From: Streptomyces yatensis
GTDB taxonomy: Bacteria > Actinomycetota > Actinomycetes > Streptomycetales > Streptomycetaceae
DNA: 64,000 nt
Direction of reading: 5' to 3'
Assembly: GCF_018069625.1 (NCBI RefSeq)
Contig: NZ_CP072941.1
Location: 2,666,001-2,730,000 of the forward strand
The position numbers and the translations under genes were made by a program. Positions 50,887 to 59,332 of this stretch are shown one piece after another (the stretch's first letter is position 1; each line of letters begins with the position of its first letter). The notes beneath the pieces are model-generated. The model was not told the origin of the DNA and did no database searches. It was given only the letters and a program-made list of their open reading frames with translations.

Positions 50887-51195
50887 GTCGGCGCGGGCGC
50901 CGTGCTGCGGGGCGATCTCCTCGATCCTGCCCGCGAGCTCGACGTCGAGCGCGGTCACCCTGCCCCCGGCGCTGTGGGTGTTCACCGAGACGCCGACCTT
51001 GTTGTAGCCGAGGGTCAGATCGGAGTGGTGGTCGAGCTCCTCCTGGATGGTGGCGATCTCCGCCACCATCCCGGCCGCCTGCGGATGCCCCTTGAAGACA
51101 TACGTCCGCGAGAGCCGGTCGTCCGCGAACGACCAGCCGGGCAACTGCTCCAGACGCGTCTGGATCTCCTGGTCGGTGAGCGGCTGGACTGCCAT
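50884..51195 (-). CDS. 4a-hydroxytetrahydrobiopterin dehydratase (pterin-4a-carbinolamine dehydratase)
   Basis: The product has 103 residues from ATG 51195; an upstream in-frame ATG at 51249 adds residues with no family match. The DHHSDLTLGYNKVGVSVNTH segment contains the family's catalytic E-x-D-H-H-P-like region (ELDHHSD), and WSFADDRLSRTYVFKG is the expected N-terminal strand pair. It dehydrates the pterin carbinolamine formed by aromatic amino acid hydroxylases; no such hydroxylase gene is in the window. It is convergent with the photolyase gene. Confidence 0.93.
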   Translation of the reverse strand: MAVQPLTDQEIQTRLEQLPGWSFADDRLSRTYVFKGHPQAAGMVAEIATIQEELDHHSDLTLGYNKVGVSVNTHSAGGRVTALDVELAGRIEEIAPQHGARAD

Positions 51196-51274
51196 GACAC
51201 ATCCCTTCGTCGCGGGTGACCGGTCGCCCTTCCACCCTGCCATGGGCACCCCCGGCGTCGGCTACCTTCAGCTC

Positions 51275-52078
51275 ATGACGACTGCCGCGCCGCCCCGGGT
51301 GGGCACACTGCTGCGCGAGTGGCGGGACCGCCGCCGGTTGAGCCAGCTGGAGCTGGCGCTGCGCGCCGACTCCTCCGCCCGCCACATCAGCTTCATCGAG
51401 ACCGGCCGGTCGCGGCCCAGCCAGGAGATGGTGCTCCGGCTCGCCGACCATCTCGACGTCCCCGTACGCGAGCGCAACGCCCTGCTGATCGCCGCCGGTT
51501 ACGCCCCGCACTATCCGGAGCGGTCGGTGGACGACCCCTCGATGAGCGCCCTGCGCGCCTCCCTGGAGCGGCTGCTGACGGGCTACGAGCCGTATCCGGC
51601 GCTCGTGGTGGACGGCACCTACGGGGTGCTGGCGGCCAACCGGGGCATCGCGGCGCTTCTGGAGGGAGTGGCGGAGCATCTGCTGAAGCCGCCGCTGAAC
51701 GCCATGCGGCTCACCCTGCACCCCGAGGGTCTCGCCCCGCGCATCCGCAACCTCCGCGAATGGCGTGGCCATCTGCTGGACCAGATGGACCGGCAGCTGG
51801 CGCTGATGCGCTCCTCGCCGCTGCGCGCGCTGTACGACGAGGTGGCCGCCTATCCGCTGCCCGAGACCGGCGGCCGGGAGACGGCGTCCGCCGGTGACAC
51901 CCCGCCCTTCGCCCTGCCGATGATGATCGAGCACGGCGGGCGGGTGCTGTCGTTCATCTCGACCATCGCGACCTTCAACACCCCCATGGACGTCACGGTC
52001 TCCGAGCTGGCCATCGAGACGTTCCTCCCGGCCGACCCGGAGACCGCCGCCGCCCTGGGGCGGTTCAGCCGGTCGTAG
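51275..52078 (+). CDS. Helix-turn-helix regulator with MmyB-type ligand-binding domain
   Basis: The product has 267 residues from ATG 51275. There is no ribosome site, and TACCTT at 51263-51268 fits a -10 box for a leaderless message. The N-terminal XRE-type HTH is LLREWRDRRRLSQLELALRA with a SSARHISFIETGRSRPSQEM recognition region. The C-terminal PAS-like MmyB domain contains YPALVVDGTYGVLAANRGIA. Such regulators usually control a neighbouring dehydrogenase or SnoaL gene. Its end overlaps the convergent SnoaL-like gene by 14 bp. Confidence 0.92.
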   Translation: MTTAAPPRVGTLLREWRDRRRLSQLELALRADSSARHISFIETGRSRPSQEMVLRLADHLDVPVRERNALLIAAGYAPHYPERSVDDPSMSALRASLERLLTGYEPYPALVVDGTYGVLAANRGIAALLEGVAEHLLKPPLNAMRLTLHPEGLAPRIRNLREWRGHLLDQMDRQLALMRSSPLRALYDEVAAYPLPETGGRETASAGDTPPFALPMMIEHGGRVLSFISTIATFNTPMDVTVSELAIETFLPADPETAAALGRFSRS

Positions 52079-52436
52079 GGACCCGGTCCAGGAAGCCGAG
52101 GACGGAGCGGATCCGGCCGTCCTCGGCCAGGGTGATCACATCGGTCGCGGCGACCGGTGCCGAGCCGTCGGCCGTGGAGACCAGCTCCCAGCTGAAGCGG
52201 GCCATGTGGTGGTGGCCGTCCACGGCGCCGGTGAGCCGGAACTCATGGCCCGGGAACTGCTCCTGGGCCCCGGCGATGACGGCGGCCAGCCGCTCATGGC
52301 CCCGCGCCTCGGCCAGCGGGTCGGTGTAGTCGCCGTCCTCGGTCCAGGCGGCGGCGACGGCCTTGGCACGGGCCTCGGGGCCGGTGGCGTTCCACGCCTC
52401 GAAGTAGCGGGCGACGGCGGTTTCGTACTGCGTCAT
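52065..52436 (-). CDS. SnoaL/NTF2-like cone-fold protein
   Basis: The product has 123 residues. The opening TAVARYFEAWNATGPEARA, WTEDGDYTDPLAEARG and the closing DVITLAEDGRIRSVLGFLD follow the NTF2-like fold, which forms a cone-shaped pocket for small substrates. Residues HHHMARFSWELV form a central strand. It may be an enzyme or a ligand carrier. It converges with, and overlaps by 14 bp, the MmyB-type regulator gene, its likely controller. An inverted repeat lies 107 nt before its start. Confidence 0.85.
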   Translation of the reverse strand: MTQYETAVARYFEAWNATGPEARAKAVAAAWTEDGDYTDPLAEARGHERLAAVIAGAQEQFPGHEFRLTGAVDGHHHMARFSWELVSTADGSAPVAATDVITLAEDGRIRSVLGFLDRVPTTG

Positions 52437-52542
52437 GTGGTTACTCCTCCATGAAATCCCCTGGTGGGCCCGGGTCCCGGACCGGAGGGCGCCGGCCCGG
52501 AACCCGATGGCTCAACCCTGCCGCCGTCGCGGACGGGGGTCG

Positions 52543-52559
52543 ATTACCGCCGAGGTAAT
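52543..52559. promoter_or_regulatory. Palindrome upstream of the SnoaL-like gene
   Basis: ATTACC (52543-52548) and GGTAAT (52554-52559) form a perfect 6-bp inverted repeat around GCCGA. It lies in the 151-nt gap between the SnoaL-like start and the ProP-like stop and is AT-richer than its surroundings, so it may bind a regulator. Confidence 0.45.
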
Positions 52560-52587
52560 GGAGGTGGAGGGAGACCGGCCGGGGAGC

Positions 52588-54051
52588 TCAGGAGCGCTGG
52601 GACTCCACGAGTGCGATGGCCTCCTCCTTGGTGGCCACGGCGGGCGGCGAGCCCTCCAGCGGCTTCCGCGCCGTCTCCTTCATCACGGCGGCCGCGATGA
52701 TGCCGACGACGGCGGCGAGCATCGTGTAGTAGGCGGGCATCAGATCGTCCCCGGTGCTGCTGATCAGGCCCTCGGTCACCAGCGGCGTGGTGCCGCCGAA
52801 GAGCGAGACGGAGATGTTGAAGGCGATGGAGAGCGAGCCGTAGCGGACATTCGTCGGGAAGAGCGCGGGCAGCGAGGCGGACATCACGCTCACATACGGC
52901 AGCAGACACAGCCCCAGGAGCAGCAGCCCGGCGAAGACCGGGACCACTCCGCCCTGCTTGATGAGCAGGAAGCACGGCACGGCGAGCACCAGGAAGCCCA
53001 CCGACCCGGCCATCAGCACGGGCTTGCGGCCGATGCGGTCGGAGTACCGGCCGACGAAGGTGATGGCCGCCATGAGCACCAGCATCACGATGATGATCGA
53101 GACCAGGGCGCTGGTGCTGCTGTAGTGGAGGGTGTCCGACAGATAGGTCGGCATGTAGGACAGCAGCATGTAGTCGGTGATGTTGTACGCGGCGACCAGC
53201 GCGATGCACAGCGCCATCGCGCGCCACTGGGTGCGGAACACCTGCCAGAACGGCAGGCTCTCGCGCTCCCCCGCACTGGTGGCGCCCTCGTCCTCCAGCT
53301 TCTGGAAGGCGGGGGTGTCATCCAGCTTCAGCCGCAGATACAGACCGACCAGACCGATCGGCGCGGCGGCCAGGAACGGAATGCGCCAGCCCCAGGAATT
53401 CATCGAGGAGTCGGCGAGCGTCACGGTCAGGATGGTGACCAGTCCGGCCGCCGCGGTGTAGCCGATCAGCGTGCCGAACTCCAGAAAGCTGCCGAAGTAG
53501 CCACGGCGCTTGTCGGGCGCGTATTCGGCGATGAAGGTCGAGGCGCCGCCGTATTCCCCGCCGGTGGAGAATCCCTGGAGCATACGGAAGAGGATGAGCA
53601 GCGCCGGCGACCAGAAGCCGATGGCGGCATAGCCGGGGATCAGCCCGATGGCGAGCGTGCTCGACGCCATCATGATCATGGTGAAGGACAGGACCTTCTT
53701 ACGGCCGATCCGGTCGCCCAGGGGCCCGAAGAACATGCCTCCCACCGGGCGGACCAGAAAGGCCACCGCGAACGTCGCGAGGGAGGAGAGCACCTGGGCC
53801 GTGCCATTACCGGACGGGAAGAAGACTTTGCCGATGGTGACCGCGAGATAGCTGTAGATCCCGAAGTCGAACCATTCCATGGCGTTTCCCAGTGCGGCGG
53901 CCTTCACCGCTTTCCGGACGGTCTTCTCTTCGGTGACCGTGATGTCGGTCCGGCGCAGGGGAGGGTTCTTGCGTCGCTGGACAGCACGCCAGAGCAGGCG
54001 GTGCCGGGAGGGCGCGGGCGCGGAGGCTTCGACATCGGTTGGGACAGGCAC
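52588..54051 (-). CDS. MFS metabolite:proton symporter (ProP/MHS family)
   Basis: The product has 487 residues from GTG 54051, 6 nt after AAGAG; an in-frame TTG at 54057 is an alternative. The N-terminal 40 residues are a basic tail, then AAALGNAMEWFDFGIYSYLA and the loop GPLGDRIGRKKVLSFTM, both hallmarks of the metabolite:H+ symporter family. GFSTGGEYGGASTFIAEYAP is another signature. About twelve membrane helices are evident. ProP-type members import osmolytes such as betaine or proline, others citrate or shikimate. It diverges from a PEP-mutase-like enzyme gene, so it may carry that enzyme's substrate or a related organic acid. Confidence 0.92.
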   Translation of the reverse strand: MPVPTDVEASAPAPSRHRLLWRAVQRRKNPPLRRTDITVTEEKTVRKAVKAAALGNAMEWFDFGIYSYLAVTIGKVFFPSGNGTAQVLSSLATFAVAFLVRPVGGMFFGPLGDRIGRKKVLSFTMIMMASSTLAIGLIPGYAAIGFWSPALLILFRMLQGFSTGGEYGGASTFIAEYAPDKRRGYFGSFLEFGTLIGYTAAAGLVTILTVTLADSSMNSWGWRIPFLAAAPIGLVGLYLRLKLDDTPAFQKLEDEGATSAGERESLPFWQVFRTQWRAMALCIALVAAYNITDYMLLSYMPTYLSDTLHYSSTSALVSIIIVMLVLMAAITFVGRYSDRIGRKPVLMAGSVGFLVLAVPCFLLIKQGGVVPVFAGLLLLGLCLLPYVSVMSASLPALFPTNVRYGSLSIAFNISVSLFGGTTPLVTEGLISSTGDDLMPAYYTMLAAVVGIIAAAVMKETARKPLEGSPPAVATKEEAIALVESQRS

Positions 54052-54303
54052 GAGCAACTCTTTTCAGTGGACAGGCTTGTTGCGCATACCCCGCGAAGGC
54101 CGGTGCATGCCAGGCGTGTCGCAGACCACCCGGGAACGCGGGCCGCGGCGCTCAAGGGGTGTTCGACCCCAACCCGAGCCGGGCCGGGCATCTTCAGGGA
54201 ACCCGGCGGGTTGCTTTACTGTTTTTTGGCCTTCCGTAAACCAAACCGCGCGGACACATAACCATCACCCACCGCCGAAAGGCACCGAACTCAAGGGGAC
54301 ATC

Positions 54304-55167
54304 ATGCTCTATGGCAATGCCCTCCGAAAGGCCATCAGTTCCTCTCGAACCACCCCTCTCATCGGCATCTACGACATGTACTCGGCGTCCATCGCCGCAC
54401 AGCACTACAACGGCTTCTTCGTATCCGGATTCGGCTTCGCCGCATCGCATTACGGGCTGCCCGACATCGGCTTCATCGCCTGGCCCGACATGCTCGCCTT
54501 CGTGGAGCGGCTGCGCCTCGCCTTCCCCGAGCACCATCTGCTCGTGGACATCGACGACGGCTATGTGGATCCCGAGGTCGCCTGCCATGTGGTGCAGCGG
54601 CTGGAGCGCACCGGGGCCTCCGGGGTGATCCTGGAGGACCAGCGGCGCCCGCGCCGCTGCGGCCATGCGGACGGCAAGCTGACCCTGCCGCTCGAGGAGT
54701 ACCTCGACAAGCTCCAACTGGTGCTGAGCAGCAGGAAGGACATGGTGGTGGTGGCGCGCACGGACGCCACCGAGGAGCCCGAGATCCTGCGCCGGGCGGC
54801 CGCGCTCGCGGAGACCGACGCGGATGTCGTCCTCGTCGACGGGGTGCGCAGCGTGGAGTGGATCCGCAAGGTCCGCAAGGTCATCGGCGACAAGCCCCTG
54901 CTGTTCAACCAGATCGCGGGCGGGAAGTCGCCGCGGCTCTCGCTGTCCGAGCTGTCCGAACTGGGGGTGGATGTCGCCATTTACAGCACCCCGTGTCTGT
55001 TCGCCGCCCATGGGGCGATCGACGGGGCGCTGAGCGATCTCAAAACGGCGGACGGGCGGCTGCCGGACACCCGCGAGGCCGCGGCCGTCGGGGTCAAGGG
55101 CGCCACGGAACTGCTGGAGAAGAACATCAGCAGGCACCACGGCCACCGTCAGCCCGCCAGGGTCTGA
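54304..55167 (+). CDS. Isocitrate lyase/PEP mutase superfamily enzyme
   Basis: The product has 287 residues. It opens LIGIYDMYSASIAAQHYNGF, which matches the first strand of the alpha/beta barrel. The Mg2+ site is HLLVDIDDGYVDPEV (two Asp), the Glu of GASGVILEDQ follows, and VVVARTDATEEPEI is the next substrate-loop strand. The lyase KRCGH-type Cys loop appears as RRCGHADGK, in which the Cys is present. Relatives include methylisocitrate lyase, oxaloacetate decarboxylase and PEP mutase. No phosphonate biosynthesis genes adjoin it, so carbon-carbon bond cleavage of a 2-hydroxy or 2-oxo acid is more likely than phosphonate formation. Confidence 0.85.
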   Translation: MLYGNALRKAISSSRTTPLIGIYDMYSASIAAQHYNGFFVSGFGFAASHYGLPDIGFIAWPDMLAFVERLRLAFPEHHLLVDIDDGYVDPEVACHVVQRLERTGASGVILEDQRRPRRCGHADGKLTLPLEEYLDKLQLVLSSRKDMVVVARTDATEEPEILRRAAALAETDADVVLVDGVRSVEWIRKVRKVIGDKPLLFNQIAGGKSPRLSLSELSELGVDVAIYSTPCLFAAHGAIDGALSDLKTADGRLPDTREAAAVGVKGATELLEKNISRHHGHRQPARV

Positions 55168-55183
55168 GCCGGGGCCGCGCGGT

Positions 55184-55621
55184 ATGCCCTCGACGTTCCT
55201 CGGGCCCGGCCCCGGCCGGCGCCGTAAGCCCAGAAAAGACACCGGCTCGTCCCGTCCGTCCACGGCCGGGCTCATCCTCGCGGCCACCGCGGGCGTCCTG
55301 TGCGCGGGCGCCGCGGTCTCCGCCAAGGCGACACCCGTGCCCGCGGGCAGCACCCCGCGGGACGACTGCGAGCCGGACGACACCCCCACGGTGGTCACCG
55401 GGCCGCACAACGGCCTCGTGGTCATCGACAACTCCGGCGCGGACTCCTGGCTGGAGGTCGACCGCACCCTCAATACCCTGCTGCTGAGCCGTGGCACGGC
55501 GGGCAGCGACCACGACGGGGGCGGCGGCGCCATCGACGTCGTGACCGGCGGCCTCACCGGTACGGATCCGGTGCTGCCGCAGATCGGACACCCGCCGTGG
55601 CAGGCCGGGAGCGGTGATTGA
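55184..55621 (+). CDS. Small secreted protein of unknown function
   Basis: The product has 145 residues. Basic N-terminus (GRRRKPRKDTGSSRP), then a hydrophobic core (AGLILAATAGVLCAGAAVSA) form a signal peptide; the mature part is Asp/Gly/Thr-rich with one short Gly run (DGGGGAID) and no motif I recognise. The ribosome site is poor and the ATG start uncertain. It lies 16 nt after the PEP-mutase-like gene, and its end overlaps the start of the SBF transporter gene. It may be a real lipoprotein-like or wall-associated protein; the assignment is tentative. Confidence 0.5.
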   Translation: MPSTFLGPGPGRRRKPRKDTGSSRPSTAGLILAATAGVLCAGAAVSAKATPVPAGSTPRDDCEPDDTPTVVTGPHNGLVVIDNSGADSWLEVDRTLNTLLLSRGTAGSDHDGGGGAIDVVTGGLTGTDPVLPQIGHPPWQAGSGD

Positions 55622-56660
55622 TGTGATGCGGACGTCCTGGCCGCTGTCGTGGCCGGGCCGGCTCGGGAGGGCGGTCGACCCCTATGTCGCCGCCCTCCTC
55701 GGGACGGTCGCGCTGGCGGCGCTGCTGCCCGCGAGCGGGGCGGCGGCCACCGCCGTCGGCGATGCCGCGGACATCGCGATCGGGCTGCTCTTCTTCCTCT
55801 ACGGTTCGCGGCTGTCCACCCGCGAGGCGCTGAACGGCCTGCGGCAGTGGAGACTGCACCTGGTGGTGGGCGCGAGCACCTTCGCGCTCTTCCCGCTGCT
55901 GGGGCTGGCCGCCGGCGGCCTCGCCCCGTTCCTCCTCACCGACCGGCTCTACACCGGACTGCTCTTCCTGTGTGTGGTGCCCTCGACCGTCCAGTCCTCG
56001 GTCGCCCTCACCTCCACGGCCCGGGGCAATGTCCCGGCCGCCATCTGCGCGGGTACGTACTCCAGCCTGCTCGGCATGATCGCCACCCCGCTGCTCGCGG
56101 CGTGGCTGATCGGCTCGGACGTGCGCTTCTCGGCCGAGGGGCTGCTGGCCATCGCCACCCAGCTGCTGCTCCCCTTCCTCGCCGGGCAGGCGCTGCGGCG
56201 CTGGACCGCGGCTTTCATCGGCCGCCACAAGAAGGTGCTCGCCCTCCTGGACCGGGGCTCGATCCTGCTCGTGGTCTATACGGCGTTCAGCCGGGGCATG
56301 ACGGAGGGCATCTGGAACCAGATGACCCCGGCCCGGCTGTGCGCGCTGCTGGGGCTGGCCGCGGCGCTGCTGGGGCTGGCCCTCACCGCGACGTCGTTCA
56401 CCGCGCGGCGGCTGGGCTTCAGCCGGGAGGACCGCGTCACCATCGTCTTCTGCGGCTCCAACAAGTCCCTGGCCACCGGGCTGCCGATGGCCGCGGTGCT
56501 GTTCGGCGACGCGGCCGGGCCGGTGATCCTGCCGCTGATGCTCTTCCATCAGCTGCAACTGATGGTGTGCGCCGTCATCGCGGGCCGCTGGTCCCGCCGG
56601 GTGCCGGAGGCCGAGCCCGCTGCGGGTGAGCAGGTCCAGGTCACCGAGGCGAGGGGGTAA
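55614..56660 (+). CDS. Bile acid:sodium symporter family (SBF-like) membrane transporter, copy 2
   Basis: The product has 348 residues from GTG 55614; ATG 55626 is an alternative start and the ribosome site does not decide. About ten membrane helices. LLFFLYGSRLSTREALNG, VPSTVQSSVALTSTARGN and the crossover FCGSNKSLATGLPMAAVLF closely match the first SBF protein encoded at 39700-40803. Only this copy sits beside an enzyme gene on the same strand. The substrate is unknown; family members move bile acids or other organic anions with Na+. Confidence 0.85.
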   Translation: MIDVMRTSWPLSWPGRLGRAVDPYVAALLGTVALAALLPASGAAATAVGDAADIAIGLLFFLYGSRLSTREALNGLRQWRLHLVVGASTFALFPLLGLAAGGLAPFLLTDRLYTGLLFLCVVPSTVQSSVALTSTARGNVPAAICAGTYSSLLGMIATPLLAAWLIGSDVRFSAEGLLAIATQLLLPFLAGQALRRWTAAFIGRHKKVLALLDRGSILLVVYTAFSRGMTEGIWNQMTPARLCALLGLAAALLGLALTATSFTARRLGFSREDRVTIVFCGSNKSLATGLPMAAVLFGDAAGPVILPLMLFHQLQLMVCAVIAGRWSRRVPEAEPAAGEQVQVTEARG

Positions 56661-56686
56661 GGGGAGGGCGAGGGCCGGGGGCGGGC

Positions 56687-57793
56687 TCAGGCGCAGCGGG
56701 CGATCACCACGATGGCCGCGTCGTCATTGACGACCCCGCCGGTATGCCGGAGCAGATCGGCGTGGAGATAGTCCACCAGCGCCTGCGGGCCGCCGCCCTT
56801 CCAGGCCGCGAGCCGCTCCGGGAGCGGATAGAAGGCGCCGCTGTCGTCACGGGCCTCGACGACCCCGTCGGTGTGCAGCACCAGTACATCGCCGTACTCG
56901 AAGCGGAACATCTCGACCCGGTAGTCCCGCTCCGCCAGCACCTCAAGACCCAGCGGCACCGCGGGATCGCCCACGTCCAGCGTCGCGACCTCGCCCCGGT
57001 GCAGCAGCAGTGGTGGAGGGTGCCCGCAGTTCACCATCCCGGCCACCGGGCCGTCGTCGTAGACGTCCAGCACCACGGCGGTCACAAAGGACTCCAGGAC
57101 ATTCCGCTCACCACCGGCGCTGTGGTGCCAGTGCCAGCACATGGCGTTGTCCATGTGGGCGACGATGCCCGGCAGCGAGAGGTTGCGGTACGCGGACCCC
57201 CGGAAGGCCCCGATCAGTACGGAGGCGTCGCCGATCGCGGCCATCCCTTTTCCCCGTACGTCCCCGATGACCAGCCGGGCCGCCCCCTCGGTGCGGACGG
57301 CCGCGTACAGATCACCGCCGATCTGCGCCTCCTCGTCGGCCGCGAGATAGAGGGAGGCGATCCTCAGCTCCCCGATCCGTTCGGGCAGCGGCCGCAACAG
57401 CACCTCCTGCGCCGCCACGGCCACCGTACGCACCTGGCTCAGCTTGCGCCGGTGCCGGTCGGTGACATAGCGGAAGCTCGTCACCAGCCCCGAGATCACG
57501 ATCAGGGCGACGATCTGCGCCTGGTGGTTGGCGGTCATCAGACCGCCGTGAAACACACCGATGAGGACCTGAGCCGCCACGGCGAGGGCTCCGATGGCGG
57601 CGGTTCCGCCCGCGCCCGCGAAGGACGCGGTGATCGCGGGGGCCGCGATCAGAAAGGGGCCGAGGTGGACGGATGCCGGCGCGTACAAGTCGGTCACCGT
57701 GACCGCCAGGATGATCACGAGCGGGACGGCGAACAGCGCCCGGCTCGACCGCGTTTCCCCACCGATGCGGGTGAGGTCCGGCGAAACGCGCAT
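56687..57793 (-). CDS. Membrane-anchored PP2C-type (SpoIIE) serine/threonine phosphatase
   Basis: The product has 368 residues. Three or four membrane helices cover residues 18-110. The SpoIIE domain begins about residue 140, with IGGDLYAAVRTEGAARLVIG and DVRGKGMAAIGDASVLIGAF as the metal-binding region, MVNCGHPPPLLLHRGEV, then LVLHTDGVVEARDDSG and VNDDAAIVVIA at the end. Asp residues expected for the two-metal centre are kept. Such phosphatases dephosphorylate anti-sigma antagonists, which Streptomyces uses to switch sigma factors. No partner gene is adjacent, so the target is unknown. Confidence 0.9.
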   Translation of the reverse strand: MRVSPDLTRIGGETRSSRALFAVPLVIILAVTVTDLYAPASVHLGPFLIAAPAITASFAGAGGTAAIGALAVAAQVLIGVFHGGLMTANHQAQIVALIVISGLVTSFRYVTDRHRRKLSQVRTVAVAAQEVLLRPLPERIGELRIASLYLAADEEAQIGGDLYAAVRTEGAARLVIGDVRGKGMAAIGDASVLIGAFRGSAYRNLSLPGIVAHMDNAMCWHWHHSAGGERNVLESFVTAVVLDVYDDGPVAGMVNCGHPPPLLLHRGEVATLDVGDPAVPLGLEVLAERDYRVEMFRFEYGDVLVLHTDGVVEARDDSGAFYPLPERLAAWKGGGPQALVDYLHADLLRHTGGVVNDDAAIVVIARCA

Positions 57794-57858
57794 ATCTCTT
57801 GCTTACACCCGATACCTACGTAACGCTGACCCGGACCGCGGGACGGTCGCGGGTGCGC

Positions 57859-59295
57859 TCAGGCGACGCCGTCGGCCGTGACCGCCGGACCGGCTGCCGC
57901 GACAGCCGCCGCGACGTCCGGGCCAGCCGCCGCGACGTCCGGGCCAGCCGCCGCGACGTCGACGGCCTCCGCGTCCGCCGCCCGGCCGGCGCGCCGCGCC
58001 GCCATCCACACGTACACCAGCACCCCGGCGAACAGGAACAGCACACCCTGGTACACCGCCGCGTACCCGGCGCCCGCGACCAGCCAGAACGAGAAGCCGA
58101 AGCCCGCGAGCGCGAGCACCAGGTCCCGGACGAAGCGCCCGGTCCGCACCTCCTCGCGGCGCCCGGACAGCAGGAAGTACAGCTGCGCGCCCGCCGCCAG
58201 CAGATACGGGACGGTCGCCGAGAAGGTGGTGATCAGGACGAGGATCTCGAAGAGCCCGCTCGAACCCGAGGTGTAGTTGACCACGGTGAGCAGGGACGCC
58301 AGGATCACACCGACGATGACGCCGAAGGTCGGCACCCCGCGCCGCCGGGTGGCGAACGCGGCGGGGAAGAGCCCGTCCCGCGCCGCCGCGTACGGGGCCT
58401 GCGCGCTCATCAGGGTCCAGCCGTTGAGCGCGCCGACGATGGACACCACGGCGGCCAGCGCGATCAGTGTGGGGCCCCAGCCCCCGCCGAACATCGCGTC
58501 GACCGCGTCCGAGAAGGGGGCGGTGGAGCCGACCAGGTCCTTGTGGGCGACGGTGCCGAAGACCGACACCGTGCCGAGCAGATAGACCACGGCCGCGCCG
58601 ACCGTGCCCAGCACGCTCGCCCGCCCCACATTGCGCTCCGGGTCCCGGACCTCGCCCGCGCTCATCGAGGCCGACTCGACGCCCACATAGCTGTAGAGCA
58701 GGATCGCGGCCGCCGCCGACACACCGCCGAGGGCGCTGCCGCCGCTCTCGTTGAACGAGCCGAGGTTGTGCGGGTCGAAGAAGAAGAGACCGACGATGGC
58801 GACGAAGAGCAGCGGGATGAACTTCAGCACGGTGGAGACCAGCTGCACCGCGCCCACCCAGCGCGTCCCCGCGAGGTTGGCGAGCGCGGGAAGCCAGAGC
58901 GCCAGCAGCGCCACGGCCAGGTTCATGCCCTTCGTGTCATGGCCGGGGACCAGCACATGCACATAGCCGACCGCCGCCACCGCGAGCGCCGCATTGCTCA
59001 CCCAGGTCATCGTCCAGTACGACCAGGCCGACAGAAAGCCGGCGAAGTCACCGAAGGCGGCGCGAGCGTGCACATACGGTCCGCCGGTGCGGGGGTCGCG
59101 CTCCGCGAGCCGCCCGAAGACCAGCGCGAGCGCGATGGCGCCCAGCGTCAGGACGACGAAGGAAAGGAGACTGAGGGTGCCGAATGGGGCGACGGAGGCG
59201 GGCAGCAGAAAGATGCCGCCGCCGATGATGTTTCCCATGACGAGTGCGGTCGCCGTGGGCAGGCCGAAGCGGCGGGAGTGGGGCTGGTCGTGCAT
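57859..59295 (-). CDS. APC-family amino acid permease
   Basis: The product has 478 residues from ATG 59295 (MHDQPHSRRFGLPTATALVM). The first helix contains GNIIGGGIFLLPAS, the substrate-binding loop of the APC family, and RDPRTGGPYVHARAAFG, then LLYSYVGVESASMSAGEV, match the AdiC/ArcD-like branch. About twelve membrane helices. The C-terminal tail is an AAAGPDV repeat encoded by a 21-nt tandem repeat. Relatives exchange arginine, agmatine, putrescine or similar. The substrate is unknown. Confidence 0.9.
   Translation of the reverse strand: MHDQPHSRRFGLPTATALVMGNIIGGGIFLLPASVAPFGTLSLLSFVVLTLGAIALALVFGRLAERDPRTGGPYVHARAAFGDFAGFLSAWSYWTMTWVSNAALAVAAVGYVHVLVPGHDTKGMNLAVALLALWLPALANLAGTRWVGAVQLVSTVLKFIPLLFVAIVGLFFFDPHNLGSFNESGGSALGGVSAAAAILLYSYVGVESASMSAGEVRDPERNVGRASVLGTVGAAVVYLLGTVSVFGTVAHKDLVGSTAPFSDAVDAMFGGGWGPTLIALAAVVSIVGALNGWTLMSAQAPYAAARDGLFPAAFATRRRGVPTFGVIVGVILASLLTVVNYTSGSSGLFEILVLITTFSATVPYLLAAGAQLYFLLSGRREEVRTGRFVRDLVLALAGFGFSFWLVAGAGYAAVYQGVLFLFAGVLVYVWMAARRAGRAADAEAVDVAAAGPDVAAAGPDVAAAVAAAGPAVTADGVA
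57903..57959 (-). repeat. 21-nt tandem repeat in the permease C-terminal tail
   Basis: CAGCCGCCGCGACGTCCGGG plus one base starts at 57903 and 57924, and the first 15 bases occur again from 57945. Each unit codes AAAGPDV on the minus strand, keeping frame. Confidence 0.9.
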
Positions 59296-59332
59296 TTGAC
59301 TATGGTCACAGAACGTGTAGGGTGCACCCAAA

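Noticed and set aside
54304..55167. PEP mutase as the start of a phosphonate antibiotic cluster
   Set aside because: No phosphonopyruvate decarboxylase or other phosphonate genes surround it, and its loop has the Cys of lyase-type members.
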